64,000 nucleotides of DNA from Nitrospira sp. (GCA_030123625.1 CP126121.1:3016179-3080178), one strand, 5' to 3'; shown: positions 7,729 through 17,301, counted from the stretch's first letter. The notes: a model not told the origin generated them from the letters alone. Translations and numbers: made by a program.

Positions 7729-8535
7729 GTGGACTCTCAGGCAGAAAATTTTGAGCAAACAGAGCTTCCGTATCAGGTCCGCATTGAAAATTTCGAGGGG
7801 CCACTGGACTTATTGCTGCATCTCATCAAGAAGAATGAGATCAACATCTATGATATCCCGATCGCGATGATCGCTCAGCAGTACCTCGAGTATTTGGAAG
7901 CTATGGAAGAACTGAATCTCAACGTGGCGGGAGATTTTTTGGTCATGGCGGCGACGTTATTGCAGATCAAATCCAAAATGCTGCTGCCGGTGGATGAGAC
8001 GGCCGACGACGACGAAGACGGGCCGGACCCACGGGAAGAACTCGTTCGACGGTTACTTGAATATAAGGCATTCAAAGAAGCGACACGTCAGCTCGACGAC
8101 CGGGAAAAAATATGGCGCGAGATCTTTTGGCGTGAGCAAGCTCCATTGGTCGAGGAAGTTGAGGAGGAACTTCCATTAGAGAATGTCTCACTGTTTGACC
8201 TTGTGGATGCGCTCAAGGAAGTCCTTGAGCGGAATCCGAATAGTCGGCTCATCGAGATTGTTCCCGACAATCTTACGGTTCGTGAGCGGATGAACCTCAT
8301 TCTGGAAACACTCGAAGGCAAAGATTCGGTCTCGTTTGCCGCGTTATTCGAGGGATCGAGCCATCGAATGGTGGTCGTCGTGACGTTCTTGGCATTACTT
8401 GAATTGATGAGGCTGCGGATTGTTCGTGTATTCCAAGCGGAAACATTCGGGCCGATTCTGGTTTCACGGATGTTCTCCTTGGTGCCCGATCCGGCAGAGC
8501 GTGATGATGTCGATGAAGAATGGAGGTGGACATGA
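7729..8535 (+). CDS. scpA: Segregation and condensation protein A
   Basis: A 268-residue kleisin that bridges the Smc ATPase heads in chromosome condensation. The N-terminal ScpA motif is clear (YQVRIENFEGPLDLLLHLIK, then NEINIYDIPIA), followed by an acidic linker (ADDDEDGPD) and a C-terminal winged helix (VVVTFLALLELMRLRIVRV). The start is GTG. It overlaps scpB by 16 bp, the normal operon partner. Confidence 0.95.
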   Translation: MDSQAENFEQTELPYQVRIENFEGPLDLLLHLIKKNEINIYDIPIAMIAQQYLEYLEAMEELNLNVAGDFLVMAATLLQIKSKMLLPVDETADDDEDGPDPREELVRRLLEYKAFKEATRQLDDREKIWREIFWREQAPLVEEVEEELPLENVSLFDLVDALKEVLERNPNSRLIEIVPDNLTVRERMNLILETLEGKDSVSFAALFEGSSHRMVVVVTFLALLELMRLRIVRVFQAETFGPILVSRMFSLVPDPAERDDVDEEWRWT

Positions 8536-9314
8536 CTCCACAGACGGCGGATGTGGTTCATGATATGCCGGAAGCCGACATGATGAATATTGGAGAGCTG
8601 AATGGATTGCCTCATGATCAGAACTTCGATGATGATCGGGTGCAAGGGATGGGCGAGCTCCAGGCGATTCTGGAAGCACTGCTCTTCGTTTCTTCCGAAC
8701 CGTTGCCCTTGGCGCGCCTTGTGACCGTGATGGGGAACGTGCCGAAGATAGAAGTGGAAGAGGCGTTGCACAATCTCGGTCAGGCGCTTGAGCAAGAAGA
8801 GCGCGGCGTGCGACTGGCCGTAGTAGCGGGCGGCTACCGTCTTGTCACGAAGCAGGATTATGCCCCCTGGATCAAGCGGATGGACAAGGCCAAGACGGCG
8901 GCAAAATTATCCAGATCCGCCCTGGAATCATTGGCGATCATTGCTTACAAACAACCGCTGGTACGGTCTGAGATCGAGGAAATCCGCGGAGTGGAAACCT
9001 CCGGTGTATTGCGTACGCTGTTGGAACGAAAACTGGTGCGTATGGTCGGGCGCAAGGAAGTCCCCGGCCGTCCGATCATGTACGGGACGACCAAATTCTT
9101 CCTTGAGCATTTTGGCTTGAGCGATCTCTCGCAGCTACCCCCACTGCGGGAATTCAAGGAATTGGGTGAGGCAGAACAATCACTCCTTCCCATGGACGGT
9201 GGAGAAGTGTCGATCGAAACGCTTGAGCCGGGTACGGAACCATCGGTGGATGGTGAACTCCAAACGTCTGTTCCTCTTAATGAGGTATTGGATCCTCTTC
9301 CGACCGCTCAGTAG
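8520..9314 (+). CDS. scpB: Segregation and condensation protein B
   Basis: A 264-residue protein that binds ScpA and stabilises the Smc complex. Two winged-helix domains are visible: LQAILEALLFVSSEPLPLARL (about residues 48-68) and KLSRSALESLAIIAYKQPL with RGVETSGVLRTLLERKLV and GRPIMYGTTKFFLEHFGL. The first 45 residues are an unconserved acidic extension, and the ATG at 8532 is an alternative start. The acidic C-terminal tail is also variable in this family. Confidence 0.95.
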   Translation: MEVDMTPQTADVVHDMPEADMMNIGELNGLPHDQNFDDDRVQGMGELQAILEALLFVSSEPLPLARLVTVMGNVPKIEVEEALHNLGQALEQEERGVRLAVVAGGYRLVTKQDYAPWIKRMDKAKTAAKLSRSALESLAIIAYKQPLVRSEIEEIRGVETSGVLRTLLERKLVRMVGRKEVPGRPIMYGTTKFFLEHFGLSDLSQLPPLREFKELGEAEQSLLPMDGGEVSIETLEPGTEPSVDGELQTSVPLNEVLDPLPTAQ

Positions 9315-9328
9315 ACAACAGAGGCTGG

Positions 9329-10270
9329 CTAAGGTGTGGACTTTTTGCTAGATGGGGAATTCTTGAGGCGCTGGAGTTCGGCCTCCTGTTCGTCTACTTT
9401 TTTCCGAAGGGCCTTCATTTCTTCTTTAAATGCCTGCAGGTCCGCGTCCTGCTTCCCAACCGCCGGTCCTTGCACTTGAGCAGGAATTGATTGAGACTGT
9501 TGTGGAACCGGCGTTGCTGCCGCGGGAACCGGCTGTGCACCGGCGGCGGAATAGGAAGGTGCCGCAAGTACTCTCGCCAATAGTTGATAATCGATGGCTA
9601 GCGACCGATCTTCAGATTTTCCAATCCAACTCGACCGATCGTATACATCGGGGCGCACGGCCGCTTCCGGTAGGAACGTGACTTCTCGGTCACGGAGACC
9701 ATCGGTGTCCGGGAGCGGGCGAGGTTCTTTTTGGCTGGAATTGTACTTTTTCCCTGGGCGATATCGGTACTGAGTCAATGTGAAATGCAGCGACAGGCCG
9801 TCCGCGAATAGATAACCGGACGTCGTTTCTCTATTCTGGCCGACCTTCGGCGACTGTGAAACCTCGGGAGTGGAATAGACATGAAATCCCACCCGTTGAT
9901 TAGGAGTCGCTTGAGCGAGGGCAGTGGCAATATGTGGGGTCAGGAACGCAATATCATCTTCGGAGAAGGTACGAATATCGTTCAGGTTGGTTGACTTCAA
10001 GGCCTTGCCTAATAGCAATAAAAGGCCGGTTTTTTCTTTTGTGTGCACACCACGCAAGATATCTGCAACGGTCGTCTCGGACAATTTGATGGGATGTGCG
10101 GCTTGGAAAGAAGTGTCAGACACATTCTCAAGGAATACCGTGCCCAGGGCTGCCTCGTGAATAGGTGTGGGTGGGTGAGGGCCGGCGCAACCGAGAGCCG
10201 TGAGAACAAGGCTGCTCAGCACGAGGAGGCTCAGAACAAATGCAAAAGAAGAGCGTTGAGTGAAATTCAT
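9329..10270 (-). CDS. Putative exported lipoprotein with C-terminal coiled coil
   Basis: A 313-residue protein beginning with a signal peptide (FAFVLSLLVLSSLVLTALGC) whose ALGC end could act as a lipoprotein signal, though the residue before the glycine is not typical. The middle (VADILRGVHTKEKTGLLLLL, then FLTPHIATALAQATPNQRV) is of unknown family. A Pro/Gln/Ala-rich linker leads to a C-terminal coiled coil (LQAFKEEMKALRKKVDEQEA). Envelope location is supported; function is not recognised. It converges with scpB. Confidence 0.65.
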   Translation of the reverse strand: MNFTQRSSFAFVLSLLVLSSLVLTALGCAGPHPPTPIHEAALGTVFLENVSDTSFQAAHPIKLSETTVADILRGVHTKEKTGLLLLLGKALKSTNLNDIRTFSEDDIAFLTPHIATALAQATPNQRVGFHVYSTPEVSQSPKVGQNRETTSGYLFADGLSLHFTLTQYRYRPGKKYNSSQKEPRPLPDTDGLRDREVTFLPEAAVRPDVYDRSSWIGKSEDRSLAIDYQLLARVLAAPSYSAAGAQPVPAAATPVPQQSQSIPAQVQGPAVGKQDADLQAFKEEMKALRKKVDEQEAELQRLKNSPSSKKSTP

Positions 10271-10566
10271 GGGGTTGTGTTACTGAGTTAAGCTCACGCG
10301 ATGCGTAGTGTAACAGGAACATCCGGCAAAAACAAAAAAGACAATTTCCCACCTTTTATCACCATCTCACCATCACAGGCTTGTATAGTCCGGTTCCTCT
10401 CAGGATGCCCAGTTCAAATGGTGTAAGCCTTGTCTGCCTGGAATTGGTAACAACATCATCGTCCTCTCTACAAAATCGGAAGCCCCAAAAGTCTTGCAGG
10501 ATACCTGGAATCATGGGAAATGTAAGTGGTGGAATGGGAAATCAGAGAATGCAGTACGGGCGTCAA
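10271..10566. other. Stretch without a well-supported gene
   Basis: The first 100 bp presumably hold the promoter of the lipoprotein gene on the minus strand. A 51-codon open frame on the minus strand (10359-10514) reads in a protein-like way (DFWGFRFCREDDDVV) but has no ribosome site and is not called. Nothing else is supported. Confidence 0.4.
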
Positions 10567-10770
10567 CTAAGGAATACCAATTGCCGTTGTTTTCTGCGGA
10601 AGCTCATCCGCGTAAGTCCAAGAAGGACCATTGACGGTGCAATGTTGAATGTATACAATGTTGTCGCCTCTTCGGAGGAAACGAATTGAATGATAATTAG
10701 ACGCATGTGGGGCAGGAAGTCCTTTTGCAATGCTATTCCCGTACAACGCACGGTACACATAAATATCCAT
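10567..10770 (-). CDS. Small hypothetical protein (67 residues)
   Basis: The ATG is preceded at ideal spacing by GGAGGAGG on the minus strand, the same strong site used by many genes in this window, which is the main reason to call it. The protein is neutral with several aromatics (MDIYVYRALYGNSIAKGL ... HCTVNGPSWTYADELPQKT) and has no membrane segment. It stands alone, divergent from the urea-uptake operon. Not recognised; an SH3-like or other small beta domain is possible but not shown. Confidence 0.5.
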   Translation of the reverse strand: MDIYVYRALYGNSIAKGLPAPHASNYHSIRFLRRGDNIVYIQHCTVNGPSWTYADELPQKTTAIGIP

Positions 10771-10987
10771 CCTTGGCCTCCTCCGGTTAGTTCAAATGTT
10801 CCCATTGGTTCCGTGGCGTTCATTCTAGAAAGGAGGGAGATGAGTCTGTTCGCGAGTCAGGTTAATCGGCGTAACGCTGTGCAGTTAGGCAGATCGAAGG
10901 AAATTTTGCTCTAAAGGGCTAATGCAGGCGGCCGATCGTTCGGAATAGGTTCTAGGCAGAATGAGCATCAACCAGAAGTTTGCAACT

Positions 10988-11190
10988 CACGGCATACGAA
11001 AAGGAGTGATGCAACATGGACAAGAAAGCCCCACAGGATTCACAAAAGGTCAAGGAAGCGGGAACCCCTACCGAAGAAATTGGATCATCGCGGAGAGAAT
11101 TCCTAGGACAGAGCGGGCGCGTGGCGGCAGGAGTCGGTGTCGCGGCGCTACTGGGAAATCTCGGTAACTATGCCTTGTCCTATGCGGCCG
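10988..11190 (+). repeat. urtA 5' segment, parent of the duplicate in front of ureB
   Basis: About 200 bp from the urtA leader through the end of its Tat signal. It matches 17378-17580 in front of ureB: the 31 bases ending at the two start codons align without gaps with about four mismatches, including the AAAAGGAGT ribosome site, and the encoded signal peptides align over their whole length. Confidence 0.8.
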
Positions 11191-12386
11191 GTGGTCCTCC
11201 GATCAAGATCGGCGTACTGCATTCTTTGAGCGGTACGATGGCTATCAGCGAAGTGTCGCTACGCGATGTCGTGCTCATGGCAGTCGAAGAAATCAACAAG
11301 GCGGGCGGCGTCATGGGGCGGCAGATCGAGGCCAAGGTCGTTGATCCTGCGTCGAATTGGGACCTATTTGCCGAAAAAGCCAAGCAGCTCCTTTTGGAAG
11401 ATAAGGTGTCGGTGGTGTTCGGCTGCTGGACATCGGTCAGCCGAAAATCAGTGCTGCCGGTCTTTGAGAAGAACAACGGGCTGCTCTTCTATCCTGTCCA
11501 ATACGAGGGTGAAGAATGTTCACGCAACGTGTTCTACACCGGGGCGGCGGTCAATCAACAGGCGGTGCCGGCAGTGGAATACTTGATGAGCCCCGAGGGT
11601 GGCGGCTATAAGAAGTTCTATCTTCTCGGTACGGACTATGTCTTTCCACGCACGACAAACAAAATTCTGCGTGCCATGTTGTTGTCAAAGAAAGTACCTG
11701 CCTCCAATATCGAAGAAGAATATACTCCGTTCCACCACCAGGACTATCAAACCATCTGCGGCAAGATCAAGAAGTTTGCGGCAGGTGGCGGAGCCGCCGT
11801 GCTCAATACCATCAATGGCGACAGCAATGTGCCGTTCTATAAAGAATTCGGCAATCAGGGTCTGCGCGCAGAAGATGCGCCGATCATGGCGTTCAGCGTC
11901 GCCGAGGACGAACTGCGCGGGATGGATACGAGCGCGCTCGTGGGGCATTTGGCGGCCTGGAACTACTTTCAAAGCGTGGATACGCCGCAGAACAAGAAGT
12001 TTGTGGCGAACTTCAAGGCCTATTGCAAGAGGAATAATCTGCCGGATGGAGAAAACAGAGTCACCGATGATCCGATCGAGGCCGCGTATTTTGGCGTGTA
12101 TGTATGGAAGCAGGCGGTTGAAAAGGCTGGTTCGACTGAGGTGGACAAAGTCCGCAAAGCCGTCTATGGGCAAAAGTTCTTGGCCCCCGGCGGCCAGATC
12201 ATGATGGATGAAGCCAACCAACACACGCATAAACCGGTGCTGATCGGAGAAATCCTGAAGAATGGTCAATTCAAGACCATTTGGCGATCCAAAGGATTGG
12301 TGAAACCCGAACCGTGGAGCGAGTATACCAATCCTGAAAAAGGCTGCGATTGGATTAATCATCAAGGAACCTATCAAAAGAAATAA
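11016..12386 (+). CDS. urtA: Urea ABC transporter, substrate-binding protein
   Basis: A 456-residue periplasmic urea-binding protein of the amide/urea branch of the branched-chain amino acid type binding proteins. Residues 26-34 carry a twin-arginine motif (SSRREFLGQ) followed by a hydrophobic stretch and the SYA-A cleavage site, so export by Tat is expected. The mature part begins IKIGVLHSLSGTMAISEVSL, typical of UrtA, with FGCWTSVSRKSVLPVFEKNN and FYPVQYEGEECSRNVFYTG as further family signatures. It is the first gene of urtABCDE, preceded by AAAAGGAGT. In many bacteria the operon is induced by nitrogen limitation; no specific operator was identified here. Confidence 0.97.
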   Translation: MDKKAPQDSQKVKEAGTPTEEIGSSRREFLGQSGRVAAGVGVAALLGNLGNYALSYAAGGPPIKIGVLHSLSGTMAISEVSLRDVVLMAVEEINKAGGVMGRQIEAKVVDPASNWDLFAEKAKQLLLEDKVSVVFGCWTSVSRKSVLPVFEKNNGLLFYPVQYEGEECSRNVFYTGAAVNQQAVPAVEYLMSPEGGGYKKFYLLGTDYVFPRTTNKILRAMLLSKKVPASNIEEEYTPFHHQDYQTICGKIKKFAAGGGAAVLNTINGDSNVPFYKEFGNQGLRAEDAPIMAFSVAEDELRGMDTSALVGHLAAWNYFQSVDTPQNKKFVANFKAYCKRNNLPDGENRVTDDPIEAAYFGVYVWKQAVEKAGSTEVDKVRKAVYGQKFLAPGGQIMMDEANQHTHKPVLIGEILKNGQFKTIWRSKGLVKPEPWSEYTNPEKGCDWINHQGTYQKK

Positions 12387-12541
12387 GAATCGGGACGGCA
12401 TGGTAGTTCCCTGTTTCATGAACCGTCCTGACGGTGGACACTGCCGGCAGGTAACAGGCCGGAATCTCGTTATAGTGGGCAAGGCTCCGGCTTCCCTGCC
12501 AGCAGCGTCTCGTCGGAAAAGTTATCGTAGGGAGGTTATTG

Positions 12542-14125
12542 GTGATAAGCCTGGCCGGCATCCCGAAAAAATTACTTATACCGGCGTTATTCCTTTTCTC
12601 AGCGCTCGGGCTTTGTCTACAATCGGCACTGGCGGCTGACGAAGCGGATCAGACAGTTGCAACTACAACATCCCCCGCGGCGAGCTCCATTGAACAAGCG
12701 CTCATCAACGTAAAAAGCGAAGACGCGACTGTTCGTAGCGAAGCGGTCGCCTTCCTTATTGAAAATGGAGATGCGAGTCTCATCCCTAAACTTGATGAGA
12801 TCCGTGCGGAAGCCGACCGGGCTGTCCGGCAGGCCATCAAGCCGGTGATTGATCTCCTCAAAAACCGGGCGAACCTGACAAGCGAACAGCCGGATACCAG
12901 ACGTTCCGCGGCTGCAGATCTGGTGGGAACAGGACGGCCGGAGGCTGTTACACGGTTGCAGGAAGCTGCTGCTAAGGAGCAAGTCTGGTGGGTCAAATAT
13001 ACGATGGAGGAATCCGCGCAGCTGATTCAACTTCGTTCTGGAGATCAAGCGGTTAGGTTGTCAGCCGTCAAGAAACTCGGCGAGCTCAGAAGCCAGAACG
13101 GGCTATCCGCGCTCAAAGAATTTGTTGAAGCAGGTGCCCAAAGTGGAGCGACCGATGAGCAGAAGGCATTGGCGGAAGCGGCACAAACTTCGATCGGGCA
13201 GATTGACTCCTGGAGTTGGTGGGCGAGCACTATTGAGACACTATTCCGAGGCATCAGCCTCAGTTCTATTCTCTTGATCATGTCCCTCGGCCTGGCCATT
13301 GTCTTCGGCTTGATGGGGGTGATCAATATGGCGCACGGCGAGTTGATGATGATCGGGGCGTATGCCACCTTCATCACGCAACAGACTTTCATCGCTTGGT
13401 TGTCGCCCGATGTCTTTGATTGGTACTTCCCGGTGGCATTGCCTGTCGCCTTTCTTTCCGCTGCCTTGTTCGGATGGGTGCTCGAAGCCACCGTGATTCG
13501 CTTTCTCTATGGGCGACTTCTTGAGACGCTGTTGGCGACGTGGGGCGTCAGTTTGATCTTAATGCAGGCCGCCCGGGTGTACTTCGGCGATCTGACGGCC
13601 GTTATTGCTCCCGGTGCGCTTCGTGGTGGGGTGCAAGTGATGGTCGGAGTCTATCTTCCTTACAATCGGATTTTCATTATCGTGCTGTCGATCATCTGTG
13701 TCTTGGGGATTTACTTTTTGCTCTTCCGATCGAACCTCGGGGTTCGGGTACGGTCGGTCACTCAAAATCGCAATATGAGCGCCTGTCTCGGCATCCCGAC
13801 CAGAAAAGTCGACTCCTATACGTTTGCTTTTGCGTCGGGATTGGCCGGCGTTGCGGGCTGGGCGCTCACGATGGTGGGGAATGTCGATCCTGGACTTGGG
13901 CAAAACTATATCGTCGACGCCTTCATGGTGGTGGTGACGGGGGGGGTTGGAAAACTCGCCGGGACAATCTTGGCTTCATTAGGAATCGGTGGATTGAACA
14001 AACTGATCGAGCCGGTGAGTGGGGCGGTCTATGGAAAAGTCTTTATCTTGGTTGGTGTGATTTTATTCCTACAGTGGCGGCCACAGGGCTTGTTTGCAGC
14101 TAAAGGACGCAACGCTGATGCCTGA
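12542..14125 (+). CDS. urtB: Urea ABC transporter, permease UrtB
   Basis: A 527-residue inner-membrane permease. The N-terminal 230 residues, after a signal-like helix, form an alpha-helical HEAT-like extracytoplasmic extension (SEDATVRSEAVAFLIENGDA; NRANLTSEQPDTRRSAAADL) that is normal for UrtB. The rest is the LivH-type permease with GLAIVFGLMGVINMAHGELM and the EAA-like segment GVRVRSVTQNRNMSACLGI. The GTG at 12542 is chosen over the TTG at 12539 because it is better spaced from the GGGAGG site. Its last bases overlap urtC. Confidence 0.95.
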   Translation: MISLAGIPKKLLIPALFLFSALGLCLQSALAADEADQTVATTTSPAASSIEQALINVKSEDATVRSEAVAFLIENGDASLIPKLDEIRAEADRAVRQAIKPVIDLLKNRANLTSEQPDTRRSAAADLVGTGRPEAVTRLQEAAAKEQVWWVKYTMEESAQLIQLRSGDQAVRLSAVKKLGELRSQNGLSALKEFVEAGAQSGATDEQKALAEAAQTSIGQIDSWSWWASTIETLFRGISLSSILLIMSLGLAIVFGLMGVINMAHGELMMIGAYATFITQQTFIAWLSPDVFDWYFPVALPVAFLSAALFGWVLEATVIRFLYGRLLETLLATWGVSLILMQAARVYFGDLTAVIAPGALRGGVQVMVGVYLPYNRIFIIVLSIICVLGIYFLLFRSNLGVRVRSVTQNRNMSACLGIPTRKVDSYTFAFASGLAGVAGWALTMVGNVDPGLGQNYIVDAFMVVVTGGVGKLAGTILASLGIGGLNKLIEPVSGAVYGKVFILVGVILFLQWRPQGLFAAKGRNADA

Positions 14126-15251
14126 ACAAGGGGTCACTCATCAAGACAGCCGCGAGACGTTGTCTTTTTACGCGGTCGGGATCTTGTTCCTGATTGTCGT
14201 CCCACTGCTGAATGTGTTGCCTGCTGAAGATTCCTGGCTGCACATTTCTGACTTTCGTCTCAATCAGTTCGGCAAGTTTTTGGCTTTTGCCATTTTGGCT
14301 CTGGGACTGGATCTCATCTGGGGCTATTGCGGTGTCCTGAGTCTAGGTCAGGGGGTATTTTTCGGGTTTGGCGCCTACTGCATGGGTATGTATCTGTCGC
14401 TGCAGATCGGAAAAGAAAGCGTGTACGGAAGCGAACTGCCGGACTTCATGGTCTGGACCCAAGTCAAGGAGCTGCCTCTTTTTTGGTATCCATTCAAGAG
14501 CTTTTGGGGCGGCTTCTTGGGGGCGATGCTTGTCCCGATGCTCTTTGCGACGATATTTGGATTTCTGGCGTTCCGTAGCAGAATCAAAGGGGTGTATTTT
14601 GCCATCATCACGCAGGCGTTAGCGTTTGCAGCCTGGCTGGTCTTCAATCGGAACGAGACGCGGCTCGGCGGAACCAATGGATTGACGGATTTTAAGCAAT
14701 TGCTTGGCTTTCGGCTTTCCGATCCATCGACGCAACGGGGACTCTATATTTTGACGGTTTTGGCTCTTGCAGCCTCCTACATGCTGTGTCGTTGGATCGT
14801 CGCATCGCGCGCAGGAAAAGTGCTGATCGCGATACGCGACAGCGAATCACGAGTCACATTTTCAGGGTACACCCCCTGGATGTACAAACTTTTTGTGTTT
14901 GTCGTGGCGGCAGGGCTCGCAGGATTGTCGGGAATGCTGTATGTGCCGCAGGTCGGCATCATTACACCGGCACAGATCGGGGTCTTGCCGTCGCTTGAGG
15001 TGGTCATCTGGGTTGCGGTCGGTGGGCGTGGCACGTTGATCGGGGCAATCCTGGGCGCGGTGGCTGTGAACTATGGTCGCAGCGTGTTGACTAACTATTT
15101 CCCGGAGGCATGGCCGTTTATTCTCGGCGGGCTCTTCGTGGTCGTGGTGACGATGTTCCCGGATGGACTCGTGGGAATGATTCGGAAATTGAGCGAGCGG
15201 AGGAAGACGCACCCGCCTCTGATCAAGGCGGAAGGGAGTACGGCGGCGTGA
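14118..15251 (+). CDS. urtC: Urea ABC transporter, permease UrtC
   Basis: A 377-residue LivM-type permease pairing with UrtB to form the urea channel. Visible signatures are ALGLDLIWGYCGVLSLGQGV near the first membrane spans and the late AGLSGMLYVPQVGIITP segment; eight to ten hydrophobic spans can be seen. The ATG at 14118 overlaps the urtB stop by eight bases and is preferred over an upstream TTG inside urtB. Confidence 0.95.
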   Translation: MPEQGVTHQDSRETLSFYAVGILFLIVVPLLNVLPAEDSWLHISDFRLNQFGKFLAFAILALGLDLIWGYCGVLSLGQGVFFGFGAYCMGMYLSLQIGKESVYGSELPDFMVWTQVKELPLFWYPFKSFWGGFLGAMLVPMLFATIFGFLAFRSRIKGVYFAIITQALAFAAWLVFNRNETRLGGTNGLTDFKQLLGFRLSDPSTQRGLYILTVLALAASYMLCRWIVASRAGKVLIAIRDSESRVTFSGYTPWMYKLFVFVVAAGLAGLSGMLYVPQVGIITPAQIGVLPSLEVVIWVAVGGRGTLIGAILGAVAVNYGRSVLTNYFPEAWPFILGGLFVVVVTMFPDGLVGMIRKLSERRKTHPPLIKAEGSTAA

Positions 15252-16012
15252 CGGACAAAGACCTGATTCTGAACTGCGAGAACGTGGTCGTCGACTACGA
15301 CGGATTCAAAGCGCTGAACAATTGCAACTTCAGTGTCTACTATAACGAGCTCCGTGTCGTGATCGGGCCGAATGGAGCCGGGAAGACCACCTTGCTCGAT
15401 GTGATCTGCGGGAAAACCAAACCGACCTCGGGAAAGGTCATTTTCGGCAAAGGTATCAATTTGGTCGGAAAGAACGCGGAGGATATCACGAAGCTGGGAG
15501 TCGGCCGTAAGTTCCAAGCTCCTTCGGTCTATAGCAACTTGTCGGTCTGGCAGAACTTGGATCTTTCGGTGAAGCGGGCAAGCAAGGGAGTCTTTCCGAC
15601 ATTGATGGGACGGTCGTCACCGGCGGAGCGAGAACGCATCGATGAGACGTTGGAAACCATAGGATTATCGGACCATGCCCATGACCGTGCCGGCTCCTTG
15701 TCGCATGGCCAAAAGCAATGGTTAGAGATCGGCATGGTCATCCTACAAGACCCTTCGCTTCTGTTGGTCGATGAACCGGTCGCCGGGATGAGTGATAAGG
15801 AAACGGAACAGACCGGTCGATTGCTGACCGCGCTGTCGGAGAAACAGGCGATCGTCGTGATCGAGCATGACATGGACTTTGTGAGACAGATCGCGCGCAT
15901 CGTCACGGTATTGGCGGAAGGAACGGTTATCTGTGAAGGGACAGTGGAGACCGTTCAAGCAAATGACCGGGTGCGGGAAATTTACTTGGGGCGAGCAAAA
16001 GTCGCTCACTAG
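15248..16012 (+). CDS. urtD: Urea ABC transporter, ATPase UrtD
   Basis: A 254-residue LivG-type ATPase: Walker A GPNGAGKTT, Q-loop region VGRKFQAPSVYSNLSV, ABC signature LSHGQKQWLEIG, Walker B LLLVDEPVAGM and the switch His in VIEHDMDFV. The GTG at 15248 overlaps the urtC stop (GTGA) and removes an unlikely 46-residue extension that would lie inside urtC. The RKFQxPSVY wording is typical of UrtD. Confidence 0.95.
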   Translation: MTDKDLILNCENVVVDYDGFKALNNCNFSVYYNELRVVIGPNGAGKTTLLDVICGKTKPTSGKVIFGKGINLVGKNAEDITKLGVGRKFQAPSVYSNLSVWQNLDLSVKRASKGVFPTLMGRSSPAERERIDETLETIGLSDHAHDRAGSLSHGQKQWLEIGMVILQDPSLLLVDEPVAGMSDKETEQTGRLLTALSEKQAIVVIEHDMDFVRQIARIVTVLAEGTVICEGTVETVQANDRVREIYLGRAKVAH

Positions 16013-16036
16013 TTGCAAAACAGAAGTACGAGCCAA

Positions 16037-16771
16037 ATGGCACACGAAACCAAACGTTTGACGCTGGCGCTAGAGAACGTCAATGCCTACTATGGCGAAA
16101 GTCACATTTTACGCAACGTGTCCTTTACAATCGAGGCGGGAGAAGTGGTTTGCCTCATGGGAAGAAACGGGGTCGGCAAGACGACGACATTGAAAACACT
16201 GACGGGGTTGCTCCCCGTCCGTGGGGGAAAGATCACCTTCGACGGTGCCGATATCACTCATGATCGTACGGATCTACGGGCCAGAAAAGGGCTGGCATAT
16301 GTCCCTCAAGGGCGAGAAATCATTCCCCACTTGACGGTGCATCAGAATCTGCTGCTCGGCTACTGGAATCGTCCTTCCATCAACGGAGATGTCTCTGAAC
16401 AAGAGGCGTTCGATGAGGTCTATCATCTCTTTCCGAAGTTGACTCAAATTCTCCATAGGCCTGGGGGTGTGCTCAGCGGAGGTGAGCAACAGCAGCTGGC
16501 GATCGGAAGAGCAATTTTGTCTAGCCCGAAGCTTCTTCTTTTGGATGAGCCGACGGAAGGGATTCAGCCGTCAATTGTCGACCAGATAGAAGATGTCATC
16601 ATCGGATTCAAGAAATCTCGTCGATTCGCGATTCTATTGGTGGAACAAGGGCTACACTTTGCCGCCCGACTGGCCGAGAAGTACGTCGTGATGGCCAAGG
16701 GAGCAGTGATGGCCCAGGGCAAGAGTACCGAGCTGAATGCTGACATGGTGAGGCAACATCTGACGGTTTAA
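16037..16771 (+). CDS. urtE: Urea ABC transporter, ATPase UrtE
   Basis: A 244-residue LivF-type ATPase: NVNAYYGESHILRNVSF start, Walker A GRNGVGKTT, YVPQGREIIPHLTVHQNL, signature LSGGEQQQLAIGRA, Walker B LLLLDEPTEGIQPSIV and switch His replaced by VEQG, as is normal for this subfamily. The ATG at 16037 is favoured over a TTG at 16013. It closes urtABCDE; a 227-bp spacer follows before ureA. Confidence 0.95.
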   Translation: MAHETKRLTLALENVNAYYGESHILRNVSFTIEAGEVVCLMGRNGVGKTTTLKTLTGLLPVRGGKITFDGADITHDRTDLRARKGLAYVPQGREIIPHLTVHQNLLLGYWNRPSINGDVSEQEAFDEVYHLFPKLTQILHRPGGVLSGGEQQQLAIGRAILSSPKLLLLDEPTEGIQPSIVDQIEDVIIGFKKSRRFAILLVEQGLHFAARLAEKYVVMAKGAVMAQGKSTELNADMVRQHLTV

Positions 16772-16867
16772 ATAGAAGTTGACCCGACCTTCCCGTTTTG
16801 TGGTAAGTATCTTCCCACAAAGGATTAAGTCCGCCTCGAAGATATAGAATAACAATGCCCGACCTAA

Positions 16868-16939
16868 GAGAGGTGGGGTGGTTAGTCTAGTTTTCGTCAA
16901 CCTCCTGTGCTGTGGTTGGTAACTCCCTCTCCACCTCTC
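16868..16939. other. Inverted repeat in the urtE-ureA spacer
   Basis: GAGAGGTGG at 16868-16876 pairs perfectly with CCACCTCTC at 16931-16939, with near-matching flanks (CTAA / TAAG). The 54-base loop itself is GC-rich. There is no T-run after it, so a simple intrinsic terminator is unlikely; a leader structure or protein site in front of ureA is possible. Confidence 0.35.
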
Positions 16940-16998
16940 TAAGCGAAAAGGCCAATAACAGCGAATCACTGAAGTGCTAACCTGACAGAGGAGGAATT

Positions 16999-17301
16999 AT
17001 GCGTTTAAGCCCGAGAGAGCAGGACAAGCTGATGATTTATGTGGCCGCTCAGCTTGCGACCGATCGTAAGAAGCGAGGTCTCAAGCTGAATCACCCTGAG
17101 GCAGTGGCTTACCTCACCGCTGCTGTATTGGAGGGCATCCGTGACGGTAAAACGGTTGCTGAACTGATGACCTACGGCACTCAGCTTCTGTCGCGCAAAG
17201 ATGTGATGCCCGGTGTCCCGGAGATGATCCGCGAGTTCCAGGTAGAAGGGACTTTTCCCGATGGGACGAAACTCGTGACGGTTCACAACCCCATTCCTTA
17301 G
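16999..17301 (+). CDS. ureA: Urease gamma subunit
   Basis: A 100-residue structural subunit of the UreABC urease. The sequence follows the family from [20 protein letters not shown] through [21 protein letters not shown] and [15 protein letters not shown] to VTVHNPIP. The length is standard. The AGGAGGAATT ribosome site is strong. It is separated from ureB by 104 bp rather than being fused or overlapping. Confidence 0.97.
   Translation: MRLSPREQDKLMIYVAAQLATDRKKRGLKLNHPEAVAYLTAAVLEGIRDGKTVAELMTYGTQLLSRKDVMPGVPEMIREFQVEGTFPDGTKLVTVHNPIP

Noticed and set aside
11685..12482. 265-codon minus-strand frame over urtA
   Set aside because: Antisense shadow of a well-identified gene; no ribosome site and no recognisable domain.
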